Notes: a model not told the origin generated them from the sequence alone. A stretch of DNA of 64,000 nucleotides from Acinetobacter sp. YWS30-1 (GCF_033558715.1 NZ_CP114607.1:62001-126000); one strand, 5' to 3'. Positions 9,570 to 18,357 are shown, numbered from the stretch's first letter. A program made the numbers and translations.

Positions 9570-10452
9570 AGATCTCTTGCGAAAGTCGTTATTGCAAGTT
9601 CATCCGGTTTACCAGTGCAGCGATTAAGTTAATGCGTAAACCGAATCTTTTCCGTCTATTTCGATAGCGTTCACTTAGTATTCTAAATCTTTTCAATTGA
9701 CTGTTAATGTGTTCGATTACAACTCGTATTTTTCCAATCATTTTATTGTAATTTGTCTCAGCATCAAATAAGGGTAAATTCTTCTTTTTCTTTATTGGCA
9801 TCAATAATTTAAAGCCATCTTGCTCTAACCCATAGTACCCTAAATCGGTCATAACATAGTCACAATGTTTGAATTTCTTAACTGTTTTTCTTGCCAATTT
9901 AATATCATGCTGACTGCCAGACGATATATCTACTCCTATGATTTGTTTGCTCTTCGGATGATAGATCACTTGGGCTTTTAACGTATGTTTCTTCTTTTTA
10001 CCACTGTAGAACTTACTCTGATTTTTTTTTCGGGCGTTCTATTAAACATTCTGTCGCATCAATAATTACCCAGTTAAATTGTTCGTCTGCTGTGGTAATG
10101 CTTCGTTTTGGCAGGGTAAAACGTCTTGATTTCATTAATGCATCTTCAACCTTTTTAATAGTTCGATTCACATTACTTTCAGCGATATGGTAATTTGCCG
10201 CCAATTCCAATTGGGTGTTGTAGCTCCGTAAGTAATTGAGTGTTAATAATAATTGATCCTCTATAGCTAAAGTATGAGGACGCCCTAATTTCTTTTTAAG
10301 TGATTCTGCTTCTTTTAAAACTTCGACCATTTCACTAAAAACTGCTCGAGGTACACCAACCAAGCGCTGGAATTCAGAATCTGAAAAACGATTTAATTTC
10401 TGATATTTCATGAAATCTATATTGAGGCAGTTTTTACTTTCGCAAGAGGTCT
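9570..10452 (-). mobile_element. IS5-family insertion sequence, complete ends, 9-bp target duplication
   Basis: Inverted ends AGATCTCTTGCGAAAGT (left) and AGACCTCTTGCGAAAGT (right, read inward) bound an 883-bp element. It is flanked by identical 9-bp direct repeats AATATTAAT at 9561-9569 and 10453-10461, so the insertion looks relatively recent and unrearranged. It lies between the aco regulator and the tat genes. Confidence 0.85.
9589..10411 (-). pseudogene. IS5-family transposase in two frames
   Basis: The first frame (10013-10411, 132 aa) contains a helix-turn-helix and the first DDE aspartate (VIIDATECLIERP). The second (9589-9969) starts inside the continuing transposase, which in the new frame reads YSGKKKKHTLKAQV before 9969 and then has TDLGYYG and the final region VIEHINSQLKRFR. 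The frames join at a run of nine A on the coding strand (10022-10030). One A fewer would restore a continuous protein. This is either programmed slippage on the A-run or a disabling homopolymer expansion. Confidence 0.8.
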
Positions 10453-10722
10453 AATATTAATTATTTATTAAAAAAATTATGAACTAGACTTTAGGTGAAC
10501 ATAAGTTAAACACATAACAAATGATAATAAATTCATTGATATAGATAAATGACTGAGAGCTTTAATTGCAAGTTTTCTTAAATTATTAAGCTAGATATAG
10601 CTGGCTAACTATTTGATTGAATGAATTAAAAATAATACTTTAACAGAATCAATCCGGTACTAACTTTGTACTGGTTGTTAGTACCTCATTGTAAATTTCC
10701 CTTCTCCATTCTTGTCTTTAAA

Positions 10723-10751
10723 TTGACATCAAATCTTCATAGCTCTGTCAT
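10723..10751 (+). promoter_or_regulatory. Pho box upstream of tatABC
   Basis: Three 7-mers TTGACAT, TCTTCAT and CTGTCAT follow each other with 4-bp spacers, giving the 11-bp period of PhoB sites (consensus CTGTCAT-N4-CTGTCAY). The last is a perfect half-site. A -10-like GATATA begins at 10763, 11 bp downstream, the usual position in PhoB-dependent promoters that lack a -35. The 352-bp gap 10453-10805 holds nothing else I recognise. Confidence 0.65.
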
Positions 10752-10805
10752 TTGTTAGTGTTGATATAAGCCAATAAATTTAAAAAGATTAAATGAGGAT
10801 AAAAT

Positions 10806-11027
10806 ATGGCAGGGTTATCCATCTGGCATGTACTAATTTTTGCAATTGTAGTGATCTTACTGTTTGGTACTTCTAAACTAAAAAATCTAGGAAAAGATGT
10901 AGGGGGTGCAATCAAGGACTTTAAGAAATCTGTCCGTGAAGAAGAAGAAGCTGAGGCAGCTCAACTTCAGTACCCTCGAACGATTGATGCGAAAGTTAAA
11001 GCCAGTGAGAGTTCAATCAAGAATTGA
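10806..11027 (+). CDS. tatA: Sec-independent translocase protein TatA
   Basis: A 73-aa protein with one N-terminal transmembrane helix ([16 protein letters not shown]), the hinge [14 protein letters not shown], an amphipathic helix and an acidic, charged tail. TatA oligomers form the transport path for folded twin-arginine proteins in the inner membrane. It is first in a compact tatA-tatB-tatC operon with a Pho box upstream. A Tat substrate gene (phoX) lies directly downstream. This is probably an accessory set dedicated to PhoX in addition to a chromosomal one. Confidence 0.93.
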   Translation: MAGLSIWHVLIFAIVVILLFGTSKLKNLGKDVGGAIKDFKKSVREEEEAEAAQLQYPRTIDAKVKASESSIKN

Positions 11028-11036
11028 GGTATTGCT

Positions 11037-11459
11037 ATGCTCAATATTGGAATGACTGAGCTGTTGGTCTTTGGGGCAATTGCCTTGCTCATTCTTGGAC
11101 CAGATAAACTCCCTGAAGCGATACGTTTTATAGGTAAATGGTCAGCCAAAATCAAAAGGATCGCCAGCAATATACAAAATGATCTTGACCGTGAATTGCG
11201 ACTATCGGAACTACGGGAACAAATGCAAAGCGAGCTGAAACGTATTCAGGAATTAGAAATCAAAATGCAGGCACAAATGGATAATATAAATGTAATCCAT
11301 CAGCCCATCATTAGAAATCCGGAACAACATCTTTTGAACTATGAGCTGACTTACCAATTAATTAATGAATCAGTTTCACCTGTTCATTTACCGCCAATCC
11401 AGCTGAATAAAGTGACAAAACAAGAAAAAATTTATGCTGATATAAAGGTGGCCGTATGA
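11037..11459 (+). CDS. tatB: Sec-independent translocase protein TatB
   Basis: A 140-aa protein. An N-terminal membrane helix (TELLVFGAIALLILGPDKLP) carries the TatB-type GPDKLPEAIRFIG hinge, followed by long amphipathic and coiled-coil-prone helices (LSELREQMQSELKRIQELE). TatB and TatC form the receptor for twin-arginine signal peptides. A GAGG ribosome site lies between the tatA stop and this start, 9 bp apart. The stop overlaps the tatC start. Confidence 0.92.
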   Translation: MLNIGMTELLVFGAIALLILGPDKLPEAIRFIGKWSAKIKRIASNIQNDLDRELRLSELREQMQSELKRIQELEIKMQAQMDNINVIHQPIIRNPEQHLLNYELTYQLINESVSPVHLPPIQLNKVTKQEKIYADIKVAV

Positions 11460-12214
11460 GTATTTTGCCTTCGACTCAAACCAACAACGATACCCGGCAA
11501 ATCCCGTTAGAAGAAATGCCAATTACCAGGCATCTAGTGATTCTGCGAAAGCACCTTTTCAAAATTGTGGGCGTATTATTAGGACTATTCTTATGTTTAC
11601 TGCCTTTTGCAAGCCAAACTTATCAGCTTTTATCAAAGCCTTTACGCGCTCAGTTACCTGAAAGCTCTAGCATGATTGCAACAGATGTGACTGCGACTTT
11701 CATGGCTCCATTTAAGTTGAACTTCTTTATTGCTTTACTTATCGCCATGCCTTTTATTTTGTATCAACTTTGGGCCTTCATTAGACCAGCATTGTACCTA
11801 AAAGAAAAAAAGTTAGCTTTACCACTATTAATCAGCAGTATTGTACTGTTTTATGCAGGTATTGCTTTTGCCTATTTAATCGCTTTACCTTCTATCCTTC
11901 ATTTTTTTATCAGCGTATCACCTGACACTGTTGCACCGATGACCGATATCAATAGTTATCTGGCTTTTTGTTTAAAACTATTTTTAGTTTTCGGATTTAC
12001 GTTTGAAATCCCTATTATCACGCTCCTGCTTATTATAATTGGTGTTGTCAGCACACAGACCTTGGTGGAAAAAAGACGATTTATTGTGGTGGGATGTTTT
12101 TTTATTGCCATGTTTGTGACACCACCCGATGCCCTATCAATGATTATGTTAGCTGTTCCAATGTGGCTGTTATTTGAACTAGGCTTAGCGGCAGGAAAAT
12201 GGATAGAAAAATGA
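11456..12214 (+). CDS. tatC: Sec-independent translocase protein TatC
   Basis: A 252-aa polytopic membrane protein with about six transmembrane helices. TatC motifs are present: EEMPITRHLVILRKHL at the N-terminus, then the loop FRMP-equivalent APFKLNFFIA, LYQLWAFIRPAL and VTPPDALSM. It recognises the twin-arginine motif. Its ATG overlaps the tatB stop (ATGA), indicating translational coupling. A terminator follows at 12272. Confidence 0.93.
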   Translation: MSILPSTQTNNDTRQIPLEEMPITRHLVILRKHLFKIVGVLLGLFLCLLPFASQTYQLLSKPLRAQLPESSSMIATDVTATFMAPFKLNFFIALLIAMPFILYQLWAFIRPALYLKEKKLALPLLISSIVLFYAGIAFAYLIALPSILHFFISVSPDTVAPMTDINSYLAFCLKLFLVFGFTFEIPIITLLLIIIGVVSTQTLVEKRRFIVVGCFFIAMFVTPPDALSMIMLAVPMWLLFELGLAAGKWIEK

Positions 12215-12271
12215 TGACCGGACATAACTGAATAATAATAAAAAGAACATAAAAGAAGAAAATACTCTATG

Positions 12272-12296
12272 AGCAGCTTAAGCTGCTTTTATTTTT
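12272..12296 (+). terminator. Terminator after tatABC
   Basis: Perfect stem AGCAGC-TTAA-GCTGCT followed by a T-rich tract. It separates tatABC from the independently promoted phoX. Confidence 0.75.
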
Positions 12297-12338
12297 AATA
12301 TATAAATCAATATTATATTTAATAAATCCGCAATATTA

Positions 12339-12356
12339 GCTTCACCTGACTGTCAT
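12339..12356 (+). promoter_or_regulatory. Pho box upstream of phoX
   Basis: GCTTCAC-CTGA-CTGTCAT: a perfect CTGTCAT half-site 11 bp after a partial one, the same layout as at 10723-10751. A -10-like TAATTT starts at 12367, 10 bp downstream. Two such sites in front of functionally linked genes make chance unlikely. Confidence 0.6.
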
Positions 12357-12418
12357 ATTCAACCGCTAATTTATTCCTGACTTTAAAACAACCAGACCTT
12401 AGTTATGGGAATAAAAGA

Positions 12419-14611
12419 ATGACAGATTACTTACCTTATGATGAAAATCAGGAATTGGATAATAATACATCAGATAATCATCATTTTCGGGATATTTTAG
12501 AACAATCCATATCGCGTCGTGACTTGATTGCCAAAACTGCAAGTGGGGCTGCAGCATTGGCTCTTGCCTCTTCTTTGACTGGATGTGGGGACAACGATAA
12601 TGATTCTATTGTACCGCCAACCGAGACCGCACCAAACCCGCCTGCTATTGATCCCAATACAAAACCAGAGCAACTCAACTTCACGCCAGTGGCCAAAAAC
12701 TTAAATGACATCGTTACTGTGCCAGACGGTTATGAAGCCAATGTCCTGTATGCACTTGGAGATTCAATTAACCCTGCCTATCCAGATTGGGATGATAACA
12801 ATATCCCGAACGGACCAAGCTTTCAGTTCCGTTCCGGTGACTGCCATGATGGAATGAGTTTTTTTGGCTTGAACATCGCTACTGGCCGCTATGACCCGAC
12901 TGTGTCTGAGCACGGTCTGCTGGTCATGAACCACGAATATATCAATCCAACTTTTTTACATCCTCAAGGTCCAACAAAAGTCGATGGTCGTCGCCCTGAA
13001 GATGAAGTCATTCGTGAGACCAATGCGCATGGTGTTTCAATCGTTCATATCAAAAAAGACAATTCCAATCAAAAAGTAGAAATTGTCAAAAATTCAATTT
13101 ATAACCGCCGTATTACTGCTTCAACTGTCATGAGCATTTCAGGTCCTGCGAGTGGGTCTGCCCTTCTATCTACACGTTTTTCACCAGGTGGAAAATTAAC
13201 CCGTGGCACGCATAACAACTGTGGCAACGGCTATACCCCATGGGGTACCTATCTCACCACTGAAGAAAACTTTATTGGTTATTTTGTTCGTAGCAAAACT
13301 GATGATGCTAATCGTGTGCCGCAAGAAAAGCTTGCTCTGGAACGCTATGGCTTAAAAGCAGGTGCAAGCTCGCGTTATGGCTGGGAATCTGCAGTAGGTA
13401 CAATTGAACCTCAGGATCTTTATGATCGCTGGAGTGCAGATGTTACTGCCGATGATGCAAGTCAGGATTACCGGAATGGTCCGAATACTTTCGGTTGGAT
13501 TGTAGAAATTGATCCTGTTGATAGCCGGCAAAATCCGGTTAAACGAACGGCTTTAGGTCGCTTTGCCCATGAGGATTGTCGTGCCAGTCGGGCGCGTGAA
13601 GACGATAATCTCGCTTTCTATATGGGTGATGACTCGCGTGGAGAATATATTTATAAGTTTGTCTCTGACTACAAATGGAGCGAAAAAGACCGTAATAGGG
13701 GCTATGCAGCCGGAGATAAATACATGGATCATGGCAAGCTTTATGCCGCCAAATTCAATGCAGACGGGAGCGGTCAATGGATTGAGCTGAGTTATGGTAG
13801 CAACGGTTTAAATGAGTTGAACAGTACCTATCCTTTTGGTTCTCAGGCAGATGTCGTGACCTTTGCTCGTCTAGCAGCAGATAGCGTAGGCGCGACTAAA
13901 ATGGACCGTCCGGAATGGGTTGCGGTCAATCCTGAGAATGGAGAAGTCTATGTTACCCTGACCAATAACTCTAACCGCGGTACCACGCATGCGCTAGATG
14001 CTGCCAATCCACGTAACTATAACGATCCGGAAGGTGGCAAAGGTAATGTGAATGGTCATATTATCCGTTTACATGAAGATGCAGATACGACTACAGCTAT
14101 AACGTTCAAATGGGATATTTATCTGTTTGGTGCTGAAGCCAAAATGGCACAGAACATCAACCTGTCGGGTTTAAATGATAATAATGACCTGTCTTCGCCA
14201 GATGGTATGTGGTTTGATCCCCGCGGAGTACTCTGGATTCAAACTGATGATGGTGCTTATACAGATACGACCAATTGTATGATGCTGGCTGCACTTCCTG
14301 GTAAGGTTGGAGATGGTACTCGAGCAACCACCTCTTCAGGGCAGGAAACTATTGTTGGTGCTCAAGTCACAGATCAGACTTTACGTCGTTTCCTGACAGG
14401 TCCGAAAGACTGTGAGATTACAGGTGTAACCATGACACCGGACTATAAAGCTATTTTCATTAATGTACAGCATCCTGGGGAAGATTCCCCGGCCTACAAC
14501 AAACCAACCAGTCATTGGCCAGCTTCACAGACTAACTCATCTGCCACTTCTCGACCACGCTCTGCAACGGTGGTCATCACTCGCAAGGATGGTGGTGTTA
14601 TTGCAGGCTAA
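12419..14611 (+). CDS. phoX: PhoX-family alkaline phosphatase, Tat-exported lipoprotein
   Basis: A 730-aa protein of the PhoX (DUF839) family, calcium/iron-dependent phosphatases that release phosphate from organic esters. The twin-arginine motif SRRDLIAK sits at residues 32-39, followed by a hydrophobic alanine-rich stretch and a lipobox LTGC with Cys56, so it should be exported folded by Tat and lipidated. PhoX signatures include DCHDGMSFFGLN, LLVMNHEY, and RPEWVAVNPENGEVYVTLTN. A Pho box precedes it and its own tatABC lies upstream, which suggests a phosphate-starvation module. Substrate range cannot be read from sequence. Confidence 0.88.
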   Translation: MTDYLPYDENQELDNNTSDNHHFRDILEQSISRRDLIAKTASGAAALALASSLTGCGDNDNDSIVPPTETAPNPPAIDPNTKPEQLNFTPVAKNLNDIVTVPDGYEANVLYALGDSINPAYPDWDDNNIPNGPSFQFRSGDCHDGMSFFGLNIATGRYDPTVSEHGLLVMNHEYINPTFLHPQGPTKVDGRRPEDEVIRETNAHGVSIVHIKKDNSNQKVEIVKNSIYNRRITASTVMSISGPASGSALLSTRFSPGGKLTRGTHNNCGNGYTPWGTYLTTEENFIGYFVRSKTDDANRVPQEKLALERYGLKAGASSRYGWESAVGTIEPQDLYDRWSADVTADDASQDYRNGPNTFGWIVEIDPVDSRQNPVKRTALGRFAHEDCRASRAREDDNLAFYMGDDSRGEYIYKFVSDYKWSEKDRNRGYAAGDKYMDHGKLYAAKFNADGSGQWIELSYGSNGLNELNSTYPFGSQADVVTFARLAADSVGATKMDRPEWVAVNPENGEVYVTLTNNSNRGTTHALDAANPRNYNDPEGGKGNVNGHIIRLHEDADTTTAITFKWDIYLFGAEAKMAQNINLSGLNDNNDLSSPDGMWFDPRGVLWIQTDDGAYTDTTNCMMLAALPGKVGDGTRATTSSGQETIVGAQVTDQTLRRFLTGPKDCEITGVTMTPDYKAIFINVQHPGEDSPAYNKPTSHWPASQTNSSATSRPRSATVVITRKDGGVIAG

Positions 14612-14630
14612 ATATTTAGCTTCTCTCAAA

Positions 14631-14660
14631 ATGCTGGCTCAATGCCGGCATTTTTGTTTT
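14631..14660 (+). terminator. Terminator after phoX
   Basis: Stem ATGCTGGC / GCCGGCAT with loop TCAAT (one G-T pair), then TTTTTGTTTTT. Confidence 0.8.
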
Positions 14661-14669
14661 TAATATTTG

Positions 14670-15738
14670 GCGGATTCAAGCGGCAAGTGCAACAGTATAA
14701 AAACCAGCCATAATATCACTGGGTGTATACCAGCCCAGTGTCTTTCTAGGACGATTATTTAGAGCAGTCTCTATCTGTTCTATCCGCTCTTTTGAAACAT
14801 GATCAAACGATGAGGATTTTGGCAGATATTGTCTGATCAGACCATTCGTATTTTCATTTCTGGCTCGTTGAATAGACTTGTACGGATCTGCAAAGTAAGT
14901 CTCTATGCCTGCGTCCGTTATCCGCCTATGCTCTGAGAATTCCTTGCCATTATCAAAGGTCACACTATAGGCATGACTATTACGCAAACATGCTAAAGCA
15001 CACGAGATCGTTTTAGCTGTGGTTCTCGTTTGCCCCAAATGAACAATATGTACATACAGACTCTTGCGTTCAACCAGGGTTAATAATGCTCCCTTATGAT
15101 TCTTGCCTATTACAGTATCACCTTCAAAATCACCTAGGCGTTGACGTTTCTCAGTGACCTCATCACGACAATGAATACTTGTTCTATCAACAAGTTGACC
15201 TCTACGATCTGTGTTTTTATAACCCCGCTTGCGATATGTTTTCTGGTGTCTTAAATGCTGATGCAATTTTCCACCCTTAGATTTATCCTGATAAATGTAC
15301 TGATAGACCCATTCAGGCGATGGGACATCTAACCAGCCACGTTGTTTCAAAGCCCCCGTAACCTGTTCAGGTGACCAATCCAGAGCAATCAGATAACGGA
15401 TGTAGATTATAGCGAAATCTGTCATCTGAGATGAGGATCGATATCGTCGTTGGCTGGAGAGATGCCCAGCCTGTTTAGCCCGATAGCCACGTTGTCCTGT
15501 ATTCCTTTTGATCTCACGATAAATGGTTGATCGGGAACGTCCAAGCTCTCTGGCAAGGGTGGAGATTGAAGATTTACTTTTCAAAGCAGCATAAATTTCG
15601 TATCTTTCTTCTTGAGAAAGTTGGGTGTATTGCTTCATTGTGTGCTTTCCAATTGCGAGTTGAAAAAGTCTAATGATTCTAATACACCTAACTTTTTCAA
15701 CTAAATACAAATGTGTCGCACTTGGTATTTGAATCCGC
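14670..15738 (-). mobile_element. IS30-family insertion sequence
   Basis: About 1069 bp between imperfect inverted ends beginning GCGGATTCAA. The left end is inside 14670-14697 and the right inside 15711-15738. It encodes one transposase. It lies immediately after the phoX terminator. I could not see a clear target duplication. Confidence 0.8.
14676..15638 (-). CDS. IS30-family transposase
   Basis: About 320 aa from the ATG at 15636-15638, which gives the typical start MKQYTQLSQEERYEIYAALK. An in-frame start 126 bp further upstream lies in the IS end and is not conserved. An N-terminal helix-turn-helix (STLARELGRSRSTIYREI) is followed by a DDE domain: first Asp in GDFEGDTVIGK, second in VTFDNGKEF, final Glu region NENTNGLIRQY. 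Intact as far as seen, so potentially active. Confidence 0.88.
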   Translation of the reverse strand: MKQYTQLSQEERYEIYAALKSKSSISTLARELGRSRSTIYREIKRNTGQRGYRAKQAGHLSSQRRYRSSSQMTDFAIIYIRYLIALDWSPEQVTGALKQRGWLDVPSPEWVYQYIYQDKSKGGKLHQHLRHQKTYRKRGYKNTDRRGQLVDRTSIHCRDEVTEKRQRLGDFEGDTVIGKNHKGALLTLVERKSLYVHIVHLGQTRTTAKTISCALACLRNSHAYSVTFDNGKEFSEHRRITDAGIETYFADPYKSIQRARNENTNGLIRQYLPKSSSFDHVSKERIEQIETALNNRPRKTLGWYTPSDIMAGFYTVALAA

Positions 15739-15863
15739 GTTTCTAAATATTTGAGTTTTTTCATTTTAAGAGTTAATGAGTCAAAACAGATATTTAAATA
15801 TTAAAAAGTATTTTTATATTAAATGAGTGCTCAAAAAATTTATATTTTTATTCAAATTAAATG

Positions 15864-16298
15864 CTAAATCCAACTTTCTTCTTTTGCAATATTTAGTACA
15901 TCCTCTTTAAGTCTTTCTAGCTCTTCAAAAACTTTTGAATTAAGTTTTGGGCGAACTTTTTCAAACTTAATTTTTAATAAATTTATACTCCTTAAAAGCG
16001 TAGAAAAAATAAGTTTCTTTCGTCCTAAGTCGTCTGTGGCCTTAAAGGTCGTAGGATCTATTCTTAAGCGAAAATCCATATTTTGGCGTTTAATAGAATA
16101 ATAGATACGTTCTTCAAAACTATCTTCACCCATTATAATGATTATACAATCCCAACTATTTAAGGGAATATTATAGAATTTATCATTTAGCCTCAGGTTT
16201 AAGGTATCAACAACTGCATTACGTGCTTTACATTCCTGTAGAATTTGCTCTTCAGTTAAAACTTCTTTACTTAATTCAGCGCTTAACCATACTTTCAT
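15864..16298 (-). CDS. Hypothetical protein, 144 aa
   Basis: Starts MKVWLSAELSKEV from the ATG at 16296-16298 (a TTG directly before it also extends the frame). It has mixed alpha/beta composition, no signal peptide or membrane helix, and a C-terminal charged helical half (SKVFEELERLKEDVLNIA). The ribosome site is weak. It stands alone between IS30 and IS3 elements. I do not recognise the family. Size and setting would fit a small immunity or accessory protein, but nothing proves it. Confidence 0.5.
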   Translation of the reverse strand: MKVWLSAELSKEVLTEEQILQECKARNAVVDTLNLRLNDKFYNIPLNSWDCIIIIMGEDSFEERIYYSIKRQNMDFRLRIDPTTFKATDDLGRKKLIFSTLLRSINLLKIKFEKVRPKLNSKVFEELERLKEDVLNIAKEESWI

Positions 16299-16344
16299 CA
16301 ATACAACCCATTAATATTATAATAATAAAAAACCCCGACATCCT

Positions 16345-16407
16345 AATCTGCACCCCGAAAGTTGGACACTCTTAGTCTAATTTGAAGGGTGCTTTTTAAT
16401 GGCTAAA
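16345..16407 (+). mobile_element. Relic of another IS3-family element end
   Basis: The sequence has an IS3/IS150-type end (CACCCCGAAAGTTGGACA) and the beginning of an orfA (ATGGCTAAA at 16399). It is broken at codon 3 by the next IS3-family copy. This is a nested insertion. Confidence 0.5.
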
Positions 16408-16457
16408 TGAACCGTACCGGGTTTGTCGGAGACCAACTTTCCTGAGAGAATGCCCCG

Positions 16458-16775
16458 ATGAAAAAAGTAAAATATACCCCTGAAATCAGAGATAGAGCGG
16501 TTCATCTTGTGATTGAATCCGAAAAAGATTATCCATCGAATTGGGCTGCAATCACAGCAATTGCACCCAAGATAGGTTGTACTCCTGAAACACTACGTGT
16601 TTGGTATTTAAAACATCTCGATCAACAAAATCCAGTTAAAGTACAGCAACTTTCAGATCAAGAACGGATTAAACAACTCGAACGTGAAAATAAAGAACTG
16701 CAACGTGCTAACGAAATTCTACGTAAAGCAGCTGCTTTTTTCGCCCAGGCGGAGCTCGACCGCCCACACAAATAA
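16458..16775 (+). CDS. IS3-family OrfA
   Basis: A 105-aa protein. A helix-turn-helix N-terminal part (MKKVKYTPEIRDRAVHLVI) and a C-terminal leucine-zipper-like coiled coil (IKQLERENKELQRANEILRK) are typical of OrfA of IS3 elements. The stop overlaps the ATG of orfB by one base. Intact by itself, but its orfB partner is broken. Confidence 0.85.
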   Translation: MKKVKYTPEIRDRAVHLVIESEKDYPSNWAAITAIAPKIGCTPETLRVWYLKHLDQQNPVKVQQLSDQERIKQLERENKELQRANEILRKAAAFFAQAELDRPHK

Positions 16776-17535
16776 TGGTGGATTTTATCCATCATAATAA
16801 AGAGCTGTACGGAGTCGAGGCGATTTGTAGAATTTTACCTATCGCACCTTCAACCTATTACCGGACTTTAGATCTCTGTGAAAATCCAGAACATTGAGCG
16901 AAACGAGATCTACATGATGTGCATCATGCTGAACAAATTAAACGAATTTGGAAAGAAAGTTCGAGGCGGTATGGCGTTCGTAAAGTCTGGCAAAAACTGA
17001 AACGTGAAGGTTATATTATTGCACGCTGTACAGTTGCTCGATTGATGCAGAAGCTAGGTATACAAGGTGTTTGGCGTGGTAAGAATAAACAAACCACCCG
17101 TAGCCGAGATGATCAAAAAAGAGCAGATGATTTAGTGAAACGTAATTTTAGGGCTGATCATCAAAACCCTTGCGAAGCAATGCTTCTCAGGTGGGGGACT
17201 TCACGTATATTCAAACTCATTCAGGTTAGGTCTAAACCGCATTTATTATTGATGTGTTTTCATGTGCAATTGTTGGCTAGAAAGTATCGACACGTAAGAA
17301 TACAGATATGGTGCTTGATGCACTGGCTAAAACGGTGAATGGCTGATACAAAACAGAGGTGATTGAATATTTAAATGCAGATTGGCAAGGTTTAGTAGAT
17401 GTACAACTTATGACATTAAATTGGGTGGATTGGTTTAATAAAGAACGTGTACCTAGTGCGCTAGGTTATGTGCCACCTTTTGAGTTTGAAACAATGTTCG
17501 ATGATAAGATTAACCTGTTAGGTCAGGTGGCTTAA
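16775..17535 (+). pseudogene. IS3-family OrfB, broken
   Basis: Compared with the copy on the other strand at 32899-33801, this one has a TGA where the related copy has an arginine codon (NPEH-stop, about 16897). It carries a 22-bp foreign hairpin at 17168-17189 in place of about 7 bp near the first DDE aspartate, and it later loses more than 150 bp of the catalytic core. The C-terminal part (TLNWVDWFNKERV) still reads. It cannot encode an active integrase. Confidence 0.85.
17168..17189 (+). repeat. 22-bp hairpin insertion, copy A
   Basis: Left half CCTTGCGAAGC and right half GCTTCTCA enclose a three-base loop (AAT). TGCGAAGC and GCTTCTCA form an 8-bp stem with one mismatch. The same sequence, differing only at loop positions, occurs at 34123-34144 and 39670-39691. 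Here it interrupts the IS3 orfB. Confidence 0.85.
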
Positions 17536-17577
17536 CTTAAATAAAAAAGTCTCCGACAAACCCGGTACGGTTCACCT

Positions 17578-17919
17578 GTAGGTGCACCAAATTATGAGAT
17601 TTATAGTTTTTTCAGTATTTGGCTCGGCAGTTTCATTCTGGCATGTTTAACACCGCAGCAATATTTATGGAAAATTCAGCTTAAAATCCTGATTGGTACT
17701 GCTTTTATGCTGCCGCTGATCAATATTTATTATCTCATTTTCCATGATTATATTGATTCTTTTACGACTTACTGGCCATTTCTGCGAATCGATCTGATGC
17801 TGTGGAACTTGGCACTTCTCGCCCTATTGTTACACCAGAAAATTACCCCTATTCAGCAAAAGGCGGTCAATAAAATTCACGCCAAACTAAAAATTACGCA
17901 ACAGGAATCATCAACATGA
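17578..17919 (+). pseudogene. C-terminal part of a membrane protein (PepSY-associated type), 5' end lost to IS3
   Basis: An open frame runs straight out of the IS3 right end (GAPNYEIYSFFSIWLGSF) to the stop at 17919. It contains at least three membrane helices (for example GTAFMLPLINIYYLIF and LMLWNLALLALLLH). The composition and the following small membrane gene resemble iron-uptake loci that encode PepSY-associated membrane proteins, but that label is tentative. The N-terminal part is missing. Confidence 0.5.
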
Positions 17920-18188
17920 TATGGATTGCAGTGATCGGTCTGCTTTGGCTGAGCTGTTTTGGTTTTTATGCGGTAAGTGCAAAGCAGATCCTAAAAACCC
18001 GAAAATCTCGGTACGCTTTTTTAGCGAATTTTCCTACGTACACTAAATTCACAGCAGGTATTTTCTTATTCGTCGCAATGGTTCTATTACGGACCCGGTT
18101 TAGCTACAGTATCAGCTTTGTGGCTCTATGGGTATTTCTAAGCCCTGTACTGTTTATTTTTATCTTAAAAATGAATAAAGCATTTTAG
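17916..18188 (+). CDS. Small membrane protein, 90 aa
   Basis: Starts at ATG 17916, overlapping the preceding stop (ATGA), so the two were translationally coupled. Three hydrophobic helices are visible (IWIAVIGLLWLSCFGFYAV, FTAGIFLFVAMVLL, ISFVALWVFLSPVLFIFIL). It could be the small DUF3325-like partner found beside PepSY membrane genes. I am not certain. It is likely orphaned now that its upstream partner is truncated. Confidence 0.55.
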   Translation: MIWIAVIGLLWLSCFGFYAVSAKQILKTRKSRYAFLANFPTYTKFTAGIFLFVAMVLLRTRFSYSISFVALWVFLSPVLFIFILKMNKAF

Positions 18189-18216
18189 TATTTATTTAAA
18201 ATCAGAAAGTAGCAAA

Positions 18217-18303
18217 CAGCCTAGTGCGCTACTTACATGCCTTCTATTGAACCAATCTACCCAGTATCTGCTAAACCTTGCCAACCTATTTTTAAATATT
18301 TCA
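18217..18303 (-). mobile_element. Eroded IS3 orfB relic
   Basis: TTGAACCAATCTACCCAG and the following ATCTGCTAA / CTTGCCAACCT / TTTTTAAATATT match the orfB 3' region of the copy at 32985-33070, with an internal deletion. It is a third, much older trace of the same IS. Confidence 0.6.
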
Positions 18304-18336
18304 GATTCATTATTTTGGCTAGAATCAAAAATTTAA

Positions 18337-18357
18337 ATTGGTAGGTATTTGGTAGGT
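18337..18357 (+). promoter_or_regulatory. Tandem operator candidate upstream of adh
   Basis: TTGGTAGGTA occurs twice with an 11-bp period (18337-18346 and 18348-18357), about 87 bp before the adh start. The complement, TACCTACCAA, matches the CCWACC core of the sites at 6852 and 22326. Confidence 0.55.

Larger units (their letters stand above)
16408..17574 (+). mobile_element. IS3-family element, degenerate copy 1
   Basis: Ends TGAACCGTACCGGGTTTGTC (left) and its inverse (right, 17555-17574) bound an orfA/orfB pair. It is related to the copy at 32860-34183 but shorter because of internal deletions. No target duplication is visible. It interrupts the relic at 16345 on the left and a PepSY-type membrane gene on the right, so the flanks have probably recombined. 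Confidence 0.85.
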
